Shown: positions 1 through 7,528, counted from the first letter of the stretch. The stretch: DNA of 16,109 nt from Patescibacteria group bacterium (GCA_025060085.1 JANXCM010000010.1:1-16109); one strand, 5' to 3'. Numbers and translations are program-made. The notes: generated by a model not told the origin, from the sequence alone.

Positions 1-814
1 AATTTTGAGCTTCTTCTTTGAAAATATTATTTATTTCTTCGATAGTTGTATGTTTTTGCGTTATTAGAGTAATATCAGAAAGAGAAACAGTAATGACTGG
101 TACACGAATTGATACTCCATCAAATTTTCCTTTAATTTCAGAAATAATTCTTGTTGTTGCTTCAGCAGCACCTGTTGTAGAAGGAATAATATTTTGAGCA
201 CCAGCTCGTCCTCGACGAAAATCATGTCCTTTAACAATACTATCAACGATAGACTGAGTATTAGTGTAGGCATGAATAGTAGTTAAGATTGCTTTTTTCA
301 CTCCTATTCTTTTGTTTAAAATAGCTATCACTGGATTAACTGAATTTGTTGTACAGGAAGCGTTAGAAGTGATTAATCCTTCTTCTCCTAAAGAATATAT
401 TTTTCCTAAATATTCTAATCCTGGAGTAAAATGAATAGTTTTTTCATCTTTGGTAGGGGCAGTAATTACCACTCTTTTAGCACCCGCTAATAAATGAGCT
501 TTTGCTTTTTCAAATTCAGTAAATATACCAGTTGCTTCTACAACTAAGTCAATATTCAAATCTTTCCAGGGAAGTTTATTTGGATCACTTTCTTTTAAAA
601 TTAATATTTCCTTTTCGTCCACAATTAATTTATTTTCTCTGATTTCCACACTTCTATTATAACGACCATAAATAGTATCATACTTTAAAAGATAGGCCAA
701 ATTTTCGTTATCTGAAAGATCATTAATAGCCACAATTTCAAAATTATTTTTACCAAAAGCTTGCCTAAAAAAAATTCTTCCTATTCTACCAAAACCGTTA
801 ATAGCAATTCTCAT
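1..814 (-). CDS. gap: Type I glyceraldehyde-3-phosphate dehydrogenase, C-terminus cut by window edge
   Basis: Glycolytic enzyme that converts glyceraldehyde 3-phosphate, NAD+ and phosphate to 1,3-bisphosphoglycerate in the cytosol. 271 codons from the ATG at 814-812 are visible; about 60-65 residues are missing compared with the usual length of about 335. It opens with the Rossmann motif INGFGRIGR (residues 5-13). Asp32 in AINDL fits NAD+ rather than NADP+ preference. The catalytic Cys154 lies in SNASCTTN and the general-base His181 in TTIHAYTN. The S-loop and phosphate-binding region (GRAGAQNIIPSTTGAA, from about residue 202) follows. The second Cys usual four residues after the catalytic one is Ser158, which need not affect catalysis. 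It lies 25 bp after rmuC on the same strand, so the two may share a transcript. No Shine-Dalgarno precedes the ATG. Identification is secure from motifs; cofactor preference is inferred. Confidence 0.97.
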   Translation of the reverse strand, partial: MRIAINGFGRIGRIFFRQAFGKNNFEIVAINDLSDNENLAYLLKYDTIYGRYNRSVEIRENKLIVDEKEILILKESDPNKLPWKDLNIDLVVEATGIFTEFEKAKAHLLAGAKRVVITAPTKDEKTIHFTPGLEYLGKIYSLGEEGLITSNASCTTNSVNPVIAILNKRIGVKKAILTTIHAYTNTQSIVDSIVKGHDFRRGRAGAQNIIPSTTGAAEATTRIISEIKGKFDGVSIRVPVITVSLSDITLITQKHTTIEEINNIFKEEAQN

Positions 815-839
815 TTTATTTTTAATTTTTTGAAAATAT

Positions 840-1841
840 TTAAATAAGTGACCTTTCTTTAATTTTTTCTTCTAATTTATTTTCTGTTTTAATTAAATAT
901 CTAAAATTAACTATAAATCTATTTAAAATTCTTTCAAATTCCTGTAAATTATTAAAACTATATTTTAACTGATTATAAGATTTTTCAAATTGTTGGCTAA
1001 GTTCAAAAATATCTTTTTCTAATTGACGAAGTTGGCTTAAAATTTGTCGGATATTTTTGCTTAGTTCTTGTTTTCGAATAACTAAAAATAAGGAAGAGCA
1101 AATAATTTCAAAATTCTTAGGTGAAGTTAAAAAAATCGATCTTTCTCGAGCAAAATCCCAAATTTCATCAAAATTCTTATCGCTTAAAAGTTCGTAATAA
1201 ATACCTTCATTGGCTAAATAAATTAAAGCAAATTCAATTGTTCCTCTTAGGGGTAAAATATATTTTCTAGAAACATCTTCAATTTTGTTTTTTAAATTTC
1301 TTATTAATTCTTTTTTTAAAATATTTTTATCTTTATCGTTATCAAATAATTTATTAAAATTTTGAATTGGAAATTTAGCATCAATTGGAATTAAAATGTC
1401 ATTCAGTTTCAAAACATAATCAACTATTTCATTGCCTATCCGATATTGTTTTTCATACAAAGATGATGGTAATTTTCTAATTATTTCTTCCAACATTATT
1501 TCTCCTAAATAGCCACGATTTTTAGGTCCAGTTAAAATTTCCTTAATTGTTCTCATTTCAACAGCGCTTGATTCAATATTTCTGGTCAATTCTTCAATTT
1601 TTACTGTAGAAGAGATAATTTTTTCTTGTTTTTCGAGAGTCGTTTTAAGATGCTCTAATGTTTCTTGCTTTAAAAGATTAAAGTTTTCTAAAATTTTACT
1701 TTGAAGATCTAAAAATTTATCGGGATTAGCATTATCTTTTTGATTTAATTTTAAAATTTTAGTTAATAAAAAAATGAAATAAGTTAAAGAAAGGAGAATA
1801 ATTAAAAAAATAAAAAAAATTATTAATAAAAATATATTCAT
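840..1841 (-). CDS. rmuC: RmuC-like protein, membrane-anchored, PD-(D/E)XK nuclease fold
   Basis: Member of the RmuC family, whose E. coli founder limits recombination at inverted repeats; the family core has a restriction-endonuclease-like fold, but the biochemical activity is poorly defined. Visible parts are one N-terminal membrane segment (about residues 3-29), a charged coiled-coil stretch (about 40-100), and then the RmuC core. The core shows GYLGE (110-114), VDYVLKL (140-146) and the putative nuclease motif PIDAKFP (152-158, Asp154 and Lys156), followed by FALIYLANEGIYYELL (204-219), a strongly conserved RmuC block. The C-terminal 260-333 is again helical and coiled. At 333 residues it is shorter than E. 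coli RmuC (about 475), mostly in the coiled-coil parts. The ATG at 1841-1839 gives a sensible anchor; there is no Shine-Dalgarno. It is followed by gap on the same strand. Confidence 0.9.
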   Translation of the reverse strand: MNIFLLIIFFIFLIILLSLTYFIFLLTKILKLNQKDNANPDKFLDLQSKILENFNLLKQETLEHLKTTLEKQEKIISSTVKIEELTRNIESSAVEMRTIKEILTGPKNRGYLGEIMLEEIIRKLPSSLYEKQYRIGNEIVDYVLKLNDILIPIDAKFPIQNFNKLFDNDKDKNILKKELIRNLKNKIEDVSRKYILPLRGTIEFALIYLANEGIYYELLSDKNFDEIWDFARERSIFLTSPKNFEIICSSLFLVIRKQELSKNIRQILSQLRQLEKDIFELSQQFEKSYNQLKYSFNNLQEFERILNRFIVNFRYLIKTENKLEEKIKERSLI

Positions 1842-1858
1842 TAATATATTAATTAAAA

Positions 1859-1888
1859 ATTATAAGAAATTTTAAGTTATAAAACTAA
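1859..1888 (-). promoter_or_regulatory. Candidate promoter for rmuC-gap
   Basis: On the minus strand a perfect TATAAT hexamer lies at 1864-1859, with its near end 18 bases from the rmuC ATG. Transcription would begin only about 10 nt before the start codon, giving a very short leader. No good -35 (TTGACA-like) is seen 16-18 bp upstream. In DNA this AT-rich the hexamer can arise by chance, so this is only a candidate. Confidence 0.22.
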
Positions 1889-1946
1889 AATTTATATTAA
1901 TTTATAAATATAAAGTTTATTTGTATAAGAATAAAATTTTTTTAAT

Positions 1947-2315
1947 TTAATATGGAATAACTAAATTCATAAGATTAGGATCATGATCAGAACCATCAAA
2001 AGGAAAGCCTTCATCATTCACATCATTAGGATAACTAGAAAATGTAGGAATATTATTATAAGGGTTAAAAATAACATTTAAATTTAAAACTCCTTCTCCT
2101 AAACAACAATTATTATTTATTCTTTCGGTAGGAAAATTATTTTCTTCTCTAAAATTTATTAACATTTCATTGCTACTACCTCCATTTTCTTGATCAACAA
2201 AATTTCCCCAACTTATATTAGTGATCATAAAATAAAAAGAAAAAAGAATAAAAAAAAGAATAGAAAAAGGAATTAAATTTTTACTTTTAATTTTTTTATT
2301 TAGAAAATTTTTCAT
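1947..2315 (-). CDS. Small secreted or membrane-tethered protein of unknown function
   Basis: I do not recognise this 122-residue protein. It begins with a basic stretch (MKNFLNKKIKSKN), followed by a hydrophobic helix at about residues 15-35. This is a signal peptide or signal anchor, so the remaining ~85 residues should lie outside the membrane. That part is rich in Asn, Asp, Glu and Pro, contains a Cys-Cys pair (NNCCLGEG, about residues 68-75) and ends in an acidic segment (GSDHDPNL) and IPY. There is no prepilin TLIE motif. It lies 57 bp downstream of the large tail-fibre-like gene on the same strand, so a functional partnership is plausible but unproven. The ORF is supported by the clear export signal, the co-directional position and the absence of a competing frame. 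No Shine-Dalgarno is present. Confidence 0.65.
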   Translation of the reverse strand: MKNFLNKKIKSKNLIPFSILFFILFSFYFMITNISWGNFVDQENGGSSNEMLINFREENNFPTERINNNCCLGEGVLNLNVIFNPYNNIPTFSSYPNDVNDEGFPFDGSDHDPNLMNLVIPY

Positions 2316-2371
2316 TTTGGTAAAATGGTATTAAATCTTGTTTTTAAATTAATTTGTTTTAAAATTACCAT
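2312..2371 (-). other. Bridging mini-ORF (19 codons) between two secreted-protein genes
   Basis: Read on the minus strand, an ATG at 2371-2369 follows the TAA of the upstream gene (2375-2373) after a single base. The frame runs for 19 codons (MVILKQINLKTRFNTILPK). It stops at TGA 2314-2312, which overlaps the ATG of the next gene (2315-2313) in an ATGA junction. A ribosome could pass from one gene to the next by two stop/restart steps. The peptide has no recognisable function and the arrangement could be chance in AT-rich DNA. Confidence 0.18.
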
Positions 2372-2375
2372 TTTA
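2321..2375. repeat. 10-bp perfect inverted repeat with 35-nt loop
   Basis: TAAAATGGTA at 2321-2330 is exactly complementary to TACCATTTTA at 2366-2375. In the leftward mRNA the first arm contains the stop codon of the 686-residue gene. The second arm ends five bases before the start codon of the 122-residue gene. Only two of the ten pairs in the stem are G-C, so stability is modest. It lacks the GC-rich stem and T-run of an intrinsic terminator. It might influence translation of the downstream gene or be fortuitous. Confidence 0.5.
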
Positions 2376-4433
2376 ATATTGAATTAGTTCTACTATTCCC
2401 AAAGACTCTACAACTACAGTAAAATTAGCATTAGAATTATTAAGAAAATTTGTTATCGGCGTAGGAGGAACATAATTTGGACTAGAAGTATTTGAAGTTG
2501 GATAAGGTTCGACAATAAATCTACCCATAATCAATGAATGAAGATTAGGCATCATCCCATTATCAAAACAAGGATCAGTACTAGTTAAATAAGGATAACG
2601 ATAATTACTCACCCTCAAATTTATAACTGAAGGATGACCCCAAGTAAAAATTAACATTGAATTCAAATAATCTCTTCTTGTACAAATTGTTCTTTGATTA
2701 GCTGGTTCAAGACTTATTTCTAATTTTACAAACCCTTTAATAGGAGCATATCTATTAACATACGTATAACCTATTATGGCATAACCTTGACGTTGATTAT
2801 CTCTTATCTCATCACATATATTTCTATTATCAATAACATAAATAGCACCATTAGGAGAATAATAATGACAATATATGAAAACATCGTCAGGGTGATGGGG
2901 ATTAAGACCGCCAGGGCTACTTGTTGTTTTAGTGTATCTCGTCCAAGGATTTAAATTATCTCCTTCTTTAATAAACAAGGCTGTAGGTAAATTAGCAAAT
3001 ACTTGTCTATAAGCATATCCTAATATAAACCATTTGGTAGCATATTCATTATCTGGATCTACTCCTATTCTATTAATAATATCGTGAAGTCTTAAATAAG
3101 GGTATCCTCTACCTAAATTTTGATCATAGTTATTTGTTCCTGGTCTAATATATGGATCTTGATTAGAAACATTTCTCTCAATTGAAGTATTTATCAAGCT
3201 ACTTAAAAAGTTTTCCCAATATCTATGACCAATTATATAAGGATAAAAATGAGCAACTGCAGGCCTATGTGGCCAACTTGTTAGACAAGATAAATCATTA
3301 TTTGCCGTTCTAATACAAAATTTAGGAGCAATAATTGCTCCACTTCGATTTTCAATACCAGTAAAATTAGCATTATTATATGAATATGATATTTGTTGTA
3401 AAACAGAATTAGCTAAAGTATTGTTACTTATCCACCTTGGAAGATAATTAAATGATCCACTACCTCCTATATTTCCACCAATTGATTGCCAACTATAAAT
3501 ACAATTTGTACCTAAACAAAAACCATTTTGAGCAATAATATCTCGAGAAGATTTAATGTCTCCTATCACATCTAAAGCTACTTGAGGAGTAGTAGTATTT
3601 ATCCCAATTCTTTGATTATTATTAATAGTTAAAATAGGATTAGTATTAGTGCCATAAAATATCTTAAATATTTCTTTAAATCTTATTATTGCTTCAGAAG
3701 GATTAAATAATGTTCCTATCCTTAAATTACCTCTATTAGCTGAACTTAAATTAATATATTGATCTGAAGAAGGAGAGTAAATATATAGCTTATCATTTAC
3801 AGCAGTAGTACCAATTGATAATCTATTAAGAGAAAAAATGTTATTGCTAGCAGTAATATTACTGTTGGCTAAAATATTATTAGATGATAGATTATTACTA
3901 ATATTAATATTATTGGCAGAAATAGTAGCATTGGAAATAATTTCACCGATTGTCGAAATTTTACCTGAAGTTGAAATAGTTACAACTGTTCTACTTGTGT
4001 TATTTAAAACATCTTGATAAAAAAAGCTTAAATCATTAGTTGTCGTAGGCATAAAAATAGAAAATTCATTATATCTAATATTATTACCTGCCCCTCTCGA
4101 TTTTGTTAAATCTCTAAAATATAGTCCACCAGCAACATTAAAATTTTCTGATGGCCCTGATAAAATTAATCCTCTATTTAAATTAAACCAAGTATTAGAA
4201 GCGATAATTAAATTATTATTGGTTAAAAATTGAAGAGGAGAATAATTAAGTACACCAGGTAAAGAAGATGACATTAAAAATTGGTTGGATCGCCATATTG
4301 GTTCATTAATAACTAATAAATTTCCTGGCGCTACACATATTGGAATCTGTTGAGCTAAAGTATAATTTTTTAATAGAAATAAGGTTAAAAAAAGACAGAA
4401 TATTATTAAGTAAATTAAATTTTTTTTATCCAT
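2373..4433 (-). CDS. Large secreted protein with tail-fibre/adhesin-like stalk repeats
   Basis: A 686-residue predicted extracellular protein; exact function unknown. An N-terminal signal peptide (about residues 1-28, basic start, hydrophobic core, ending near TLAQQ) directs export. Residues 160-210 are a short-period Asn/Ser/Ile-rich repeat (ISANNINISNNLSSNNI and similar), which suggests a beta-helical stalk. Residues 275-295 carry the phrase RIGINTTTPQVALDVIGDI. That phrase, and the YLPRWISNNTLANS block (330-343), are typical of phage tail-fibre and trimeric-adhesin-like proteins. A Cys pair lies at 306/311 (FCLGTNC). The C-terminal ~300 residues, rich in Tyr, Pro and Asn with several Cys, form a domain I do not recognise. 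No peptidase S74 chaperone domain or LPXTG anchor is evident. It is the first gene of the leftward set. A surface or secreted binding role is inferred only from architecture. Confidence 0.75.
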   Translation of the reverse strand: MDKKNLIYLIIFCLFLTLFLLKNYTLAQQIPICVAPGNLLVINEPIWRSNQFLMSSSLPGVLNYSPLQFLTNNNLIIASNTWFNLNRGLILSGPSENFNVAGGLYFRDLTKSRGAGNNIRYNEFSIFMPTTTNDLSFFYQDVLNNTSRTVVTISTSGKISTIGEIISNATISANNINISNNLSSNNILANSNITASNNIFSLNRLSIGTTAVNDKLYIYSPSSDQYINLSSANRGNLRIGTLFNPSEAIIRFKEIFKIFYGTNTNPILTINNNQRIGINTTTPQVALDVIGDIKSSRDIIAQNGFCLGTNCIYSWQSIGGNIGGSGSFNYLPRWISNNTLANSVLQQISYSYNNANFTGIENRSGAIIAPKFCIRTANNDLSCLTSWPHRPAVAHFYPYIIGHRYWENFLSSLINTSIERNVSNQDPYIRPGTNNYDQNLGRGYPYLRLHDIINRIGVDPDNEYATKWFILGYAYRQVFANLPTALFIKEGDNLNPWTRYTKTTSSPGGLNPHHPDDVFIYCHYYSPNGAIYVIDNRNICDEIRDNQRQGYAIIGYTYVNRYAPIKGFVKLEISLEPANQRTICTRRDYLNSMLIFTWGHPSVINLRVSNYRYPYLTSTDPCFDNGMMPNLHSLIMGRFIVEPYPTSNTSSPNYVPPTPITNFLNNSNANFTVVVESLGIVELIQY

Positions 4434-4483
4434 CTTATTTGGTAATTGAAAATATAAAATAAATTTACTTTAAAGTTTTATTT

Positions 4484-4513
4484 ATTAAATAATTTTAAAT
4501 AATATTAAATAAT
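4484..4513. repeat. Three tandem 10-bp AT repeats
   Basis: ATTAAATAAT (4484-4493), TTTAAATAAT (4494-4503) and ATTAAATAAT (4504-4513) follow each other with an exact 10-bp period; the middle copy differs by one base. The period is close to one helical turn, so the AAAT blocks lie on one face of the DNA. This could bend the DNA or act as an UP-like element ahead of the polX promoter, or be simple low-complexity sequence. Confidence 0.6.
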
Positions 4514-4515
4514 AT

Positions 4516-4528
4516 TGTATATTATACA
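4516..4528. promoter_or_regulatory. Palindrome TGTATA-T-TATACA ahead of polX
   Basis: A perfect 6-bp inverted repeat with a one-base centre, 15 bases before the polX ATG and overlapping the only plausible -10 elements (TATATT 4518-4523, TATTAT 4520-4525). The position would suit an operator. No regulator is encoded nearby, and such palindromes are not rare in A/T sequence. Confidence 0.25.
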
Positions 4529-4543
4529 GAATTATATCAAAAA

Positions 4544-6265
4544 ATGAAAAATTTTGAAATTGTCAAATTACTAAAAATGATGGCTTTATATTTAAAAATG
4601 AAAGATATCAAATTTAAACCTCAGGCTTATGAAAAAGCAGCTTACTCAATTGAAGCTTTAGACGAAGATATAGATGATTTTATAAGAAAAAATGGTAAAG
4701 AGGGTTTAAAAAATTTACCTGGGGTGGGTGAATCGATAGCTAATAAAATTATTGAATATCTAAAAACAGGTAAAATTGAGGAATTAGAAAAATTAAGAAA
4801 AGAAGTACCTATTGATATAGAAAAATTAACTAATATTGAAGGTATTGGAGCTAAAACAATTTATAGGCTTTATAAATCCTTAGGAATAAAAACTTTAGAA
4901 GATTTAGAAAAAGCTTGTTTAGAACATAAAATTAGTAAATTGCCAGGATTTGGAATAAAAATTGAAGAAAAGATATTAAAAGGAATTAAATTCTATAAAG
5001 AAGGTGGAGGAAGGTTTATTTTGGGATATATCACACCTATCGTAGAAAATTTAATTTTTTATTTAAGGGAAAGTAATTTGGTAACGAAAATAGAAGTGTG
5101 TGGTTCTTATCGGAGAAAAAAAGAAACAGTTGGTGATATTGATATTTTAGTTACTTCAAAAAAAGCGGAAAGTTTAATTAAATATTTTGTTAACTTTACT
5201 GAAATTGATTATATTTATGGGAAGGGCAAAACAAAAGCAATGGTCAGATTAAAAAATGGTTTAGAGGTTGATTTGAGAGTTGTAGAAGACAAAAGTTTCG
5301 GAGCAGCATTAGCTTATTTTACAGGATCAAAAGAGCATAATATCAAAATGAGAGAACTAGCTATAAAAAGAGGCTGGAAACTTAATGAGTATGGATTATT
5401 TGATAAAAATGAAAGAATGATCGCTGGTAAAACAGAAGAGGAGATTTATAGAAAATTAGGACTTCAATGGATACCTCCAGAAATGAGAGAAGATAAAGGA
5501 GAGATAGAATTAGCCTTGGAAAATCATCTACCTAAAATTATTGAATATAACTCACTCAAAGGAGATTTACAAATTCAGACTAATTGGAGCGATGGCCAAA
5601 ATTCTATTGAAGAAATAACCAAAGAAGCTATAAAATTAGGTTTATCTTATATTTGTATTACTGATCATACGAAATCTTTATCCGTAGCCGGTGGATTGGA
5701 TGAAAAAAAATTTTTAGATCAATTTAAAGAAATCGATAGATTAAATAAGAAATTTAAAGGTAAAATAACTATTCTTAAAGGAGCTGAAGTAAATATTAAT
5801 AAGGATGGCACCCTAGACATAAGTGATGAAATATTAAGTAAAATGGACTTTGTTGGAGCTGCTATCCATTCATATTTTGATCTACCTAAAAAACTTCAAA
5901 CGGAAAGAATTAAAAGGGCGTTAAATAATCAACATGTCGATTGTCTTTTCCATCCGACAGGAAGGATAATTAATCGCCGACCAGCTTATGAAATTGACAT
6001 AAATGAAATCATAGAATTTGCGAAAAAAAATAATAAATTATTAGAAATTGATGCTTATCCTGACAGATTAGATTTGAAAGATGAACATATTAGAAAGTGT
6101 GTAGAAATAGGAGTAAGAATGGTAATTGATAGCGACGCTCATTCTGTTCTTCATTTAAAATTTCTAAATCTAGGTATTGCTCAAGCAAGACGAGGTTGGG
6201 CAAAAAGTGAAAATATTCTTAACACTCTCCCTCTTAAAGATTTTTTAAAGAAATTAAAAAATTAA
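4544..6265 (+). CDS. polX: DNA polymerase X family protein with PHP domain (PolX)
   Basis: Bacterial/archaeal-type PolX, 573 residues, the normal length. In characterised members it fills short gaps in base-excision repair, and its PHP domain provides 3'-5' exonuclease or AP-endonuclease activity. An N-terminal helical 8-kDa-like region contains three helix-hairpin-helix motifs (LPGVGESIA 58-66, IEGIGAKT 98-105, LPGFGIKI 133-140). The polymerase core shows CGSYRR (186-191), the catalytic pair GDID (Asp198, Asp200), the third Asp243 in VDLRV, and YFTGSKEHN (258-266). The PHP domain starts at about 337: ITDH (372-375), GAEV (413-416), IHSYF (441-445), FHPTGR (469-474) and DSDAH (529-533) are intact. 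The first metal motif, usually His-x-His, reads DLQIQT with Gln343 and Gln345. Polymerase residues are complete; PHP activity is uncertain. It is the first gene of the rightward run, 53 bp before the glycosyltransferase. No Shine-Dalgarno. Confidence 0.95.
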   Translation: MKNFEIVKLLKMMALYLKMKDIKFKPQAYEKAAYSIEALDEDIDDFIRKNGKEGLKNLPGVGESIANKIIEYLKTGKIEELEKLRKEVPIDIEKLTNIEGIGAKTIYRLYKSLGIKTLEDLEKACLEHKISKLPGFGIKIEEKILKGIKFYKEGGGRFILGYITPIVENLIFYLRESNLVTKIEVCGSYRRKKETVGDIDILVTSKKAESLIKYFVNFTEIDYIYGKGKTKAMVRLKNGLEVDLRVVEDKSFGAALAYFTGSKEHNIKMRELAIKRGWKLNEYGLFDKNERMIAGKTEEEIYRKLGLQWIPPEMREDKGEIELALENHLPKIIEYNSLKGDLQIQTNWSDGQNSIEEITKEAIKLGLSYICITDHTKSLSVAGGLDEKKFLDQFKEIDRLNKKFKGKITILKGAEVNINKDGTLDISDEILSKMDFVGAAIHSYFDLPKKLQTERIKRALNNQHVDCLFHPTGRIINRRPAYEIDINEIIEFAKKNNKLLEIDAYPDRLDLKDEHIRKCVEIGVRMVIDSDAHSVLHLKFLNLGIAQARRGWAKSENILNTLPLKDFLKKLKN

Positions 6266-6318
6266 AAAGTGGATAATTTTTATTGTTTTAAATTTTAAAT
6301 AGAGATAAAATATTTTTA

Positions 6319-7479
6319 ATGTTAAATGTTTTAATGATTGGTTGGGAACTTCCTCCTTTCAATAGTGGAGGATTAGGAGTTGCTTCTTATTATTTAGCCT
6401 TATCCCTTTCTCAAAAAACTAATTTATTTTTTTTTCTTCCTTATTATTTGAATTTAAAAAATATTCCCTTTAAAGTTATTTTTGCTGACAGTGAGCTAAA
6501 AAAAATTATTAATCCTTATGTTATTTTTAAATTTCCTCTCCCATTTGATTTATTAAACCAAGTTTTAACCTACGGTCAAAGAATTTTACAAAAAATAAAA
6601 GAATCAAATACTAATCCAGATATTATTCATGCTCACGATTGGCTAGGAGGAATAGCAGGAGTGTATTTAAAAGAAAAATTAGCCAAGCCATTAATTATTC
6701 ATATTCATTCCACTGAAATTGAAAGAACAGGTAATAATCCTAATAAGATTATTTATGATTTAGAAAAAAAATGTTTTGAAAAGGCTGATAAACTAATTGC
6801 TGTAAGTAATCTGACTAAAAAAATAATAAAAGATTTTTACTTTATTAATGAAGATAAAATTGAAGTCGTACCAAATGGAATTAGTTTTGATAAACAGAAA
6901 TTTAAAATAATTAAATTCATCGAAGATTTAAAGAAAGAAAATTATAAAATAGTTTTATTCGTTGGTAGATTAGTTTTACAAAAAGGACCAGATTATTTTC
7001 TTCAAACATTAAAATATGTCAAAAATTATATTCCTAAAATAAAATATATTTTTGCTGGCAGTGGTGAAATGATGAATGATTTAATAAAAATTGCTTATCA
7101 AGAAAATGTAATTGATAATATTATCTTTGCTGGGTTTCTAAGAGAAGAGGAATTGTCAGGCGTTTATCAATTCAGCGATTTATTAGTTGCCCCATCTGTT
7201 TTTGATCCCTTTGGTTTAGTACCCTTAGAAGCTATTAAATTTAAAAAACCAATTATTATTTCGAAAACAACAGGCGTAGGTGAATTTCTTAATCATTATT
7301 TAAGTACTGATTATTGTGATGTAAAATTAATGGCTAATTACATTGTTAGCCTACTAAGCTATTCTCCACTAAAAAACGAAATAGTAAGAAATTCTTATAA
7401 AGAATTAATAAAATTTAATTGGGAAGAAAGAGCAGAAAAAATTTTGAATATTTACCAAAATTTAGTTTATAAAAATTAA
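6319..7479 (+). CDS. GT-B glycosyltransferase, GT4/glycogen-synthase-like
   Basis: A two-domain (GT-B) retaining glycosyltransferase of 386 residues that transfers sugar from a nucleotide-sugar donor. The N-terminal domain starts LMIGWELPPFNSGGLGV (residues 5-21), the Gly-rich acceptor loop shared by GT4 enzymes and glycogen/starch synthases, and has HAHDW (104-108). The C-terminal domain has VPNGI (184-188), FVGRLVLQKGPD (214-225) with Arg217 and Lys222 for the donor phosphates, FAGSGEM (245-251), and the E-x7-E region SVFDPFGLVPLEA (293-305). There the first acidic residue is Asp296 and the second Glu304; an Asp here occurs in other GT4 enzymes. No membrane segment is seen. It lies 49 bp before a GH57 amylase-type gene, which favours a role in alpha-glucan (glycogen-like) synthesis over surface glycan assembly. 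The acceptor cannot be decided from sequence. Confidence 0.88.
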   Translation: MLNVLMIGWELPPFNSGGLGVASYYLALSLSQKTNLFFFLPYYLNLKNIPFKVIFADSELKKIINPYVIFKFPLPFDLLNQVLTYGQRILQKIKESNTNPDIIHAHDWLGGIAGVYLKEKLAKPLIIHIHSTEIERTGNNPNKIIYDLEKKCFEKADKLIAVSNLTKKIIKDFYFINEDKIEVVPNGISFDKQKFKIIKFIEDLKKENYKIVLFVGRLVLQKGPDYFLQTLKYVKNYIPKIKYIFAGSGEMMNDLIKIAYQENVIDNIIFAGFLREEELSGVYQFSDLLVAPSVFDPFGLVPLEAIKFKKPIIISKTTGVGEFLNHYLSTDYCDVKLMANYIVSLLSYSPLKNEIVRNSYKELIKFNWEERAEKILNIYQNLVYKN

Positions 7480-7528
7480 ATATTTTTACTTAAAAAAATT
7501 AATAAATATTTAAAAAATATTAAATTTA

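Larger units (their letters stand above)
4434..4543. promoter_or_regulatory. Divergent intergenic region, likely promoters for both gene sets
   Basis: The 110 bp between two ATGs facing apart must drive the leftward secreted-protein set and the rightward polX-to-pilus run, unless promoters lie inside genes. It is almost pure A/T. A TATATT (minus strand, 4456-4451) lies about 18 bases before the leftward ATG. TATTAT (plus strand, 4520-4525) lies about 18 bases before polX. Neither has a recognisable -35. The tandem repeat and palindrome listed separately sit on the polX side. Confidence 0.4.

Noticed and set aside
64..273. 69-codon open frame on the minus strand inside the dehydrogenase gene
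   Set aside because: It overlaps, in another frame, a region that clearly encodes conserved GAPDH motifs (S-loop, GRAGAQNIIP); its leucine-rich translation is a by-product of AT-rich codons.
1842..1946. A small RNA or tRNA in the AT-rich gap before rmuC
   Set aside because: There is no cloverleaf, no conserved T-arm sequence and no GC-rich stem; the gap reads as plain A/T-rich spacer with at most a promoter.
1947..2315. GSDHDPNL near the C-terminus as an endonuclease/exonuclease/phosphatase motif
   Set aside because: The protein is only 122 residues with a membrane segment and lacks every other motif of that fold, so the resemblance is chance.
2373..4433. Peptidase S74 (self-cleaving tail-spike chaperone) at the C-terminus of the adhesin-like protein
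   Set aside because: The stalk phrases suggest it, but no S74-like helical ending or catalytic Ser-Lys pattern is visible in the C-terminal 100 residues.
7505..7521. 7-bp inverted repeat AATATTT-AAA-AAATATT before the GH57 gene as a terminator
   Set aside because: The stem is pure A/T with a 3-nt loop and no following T-run; such repeats are expected by chance in this base composition.
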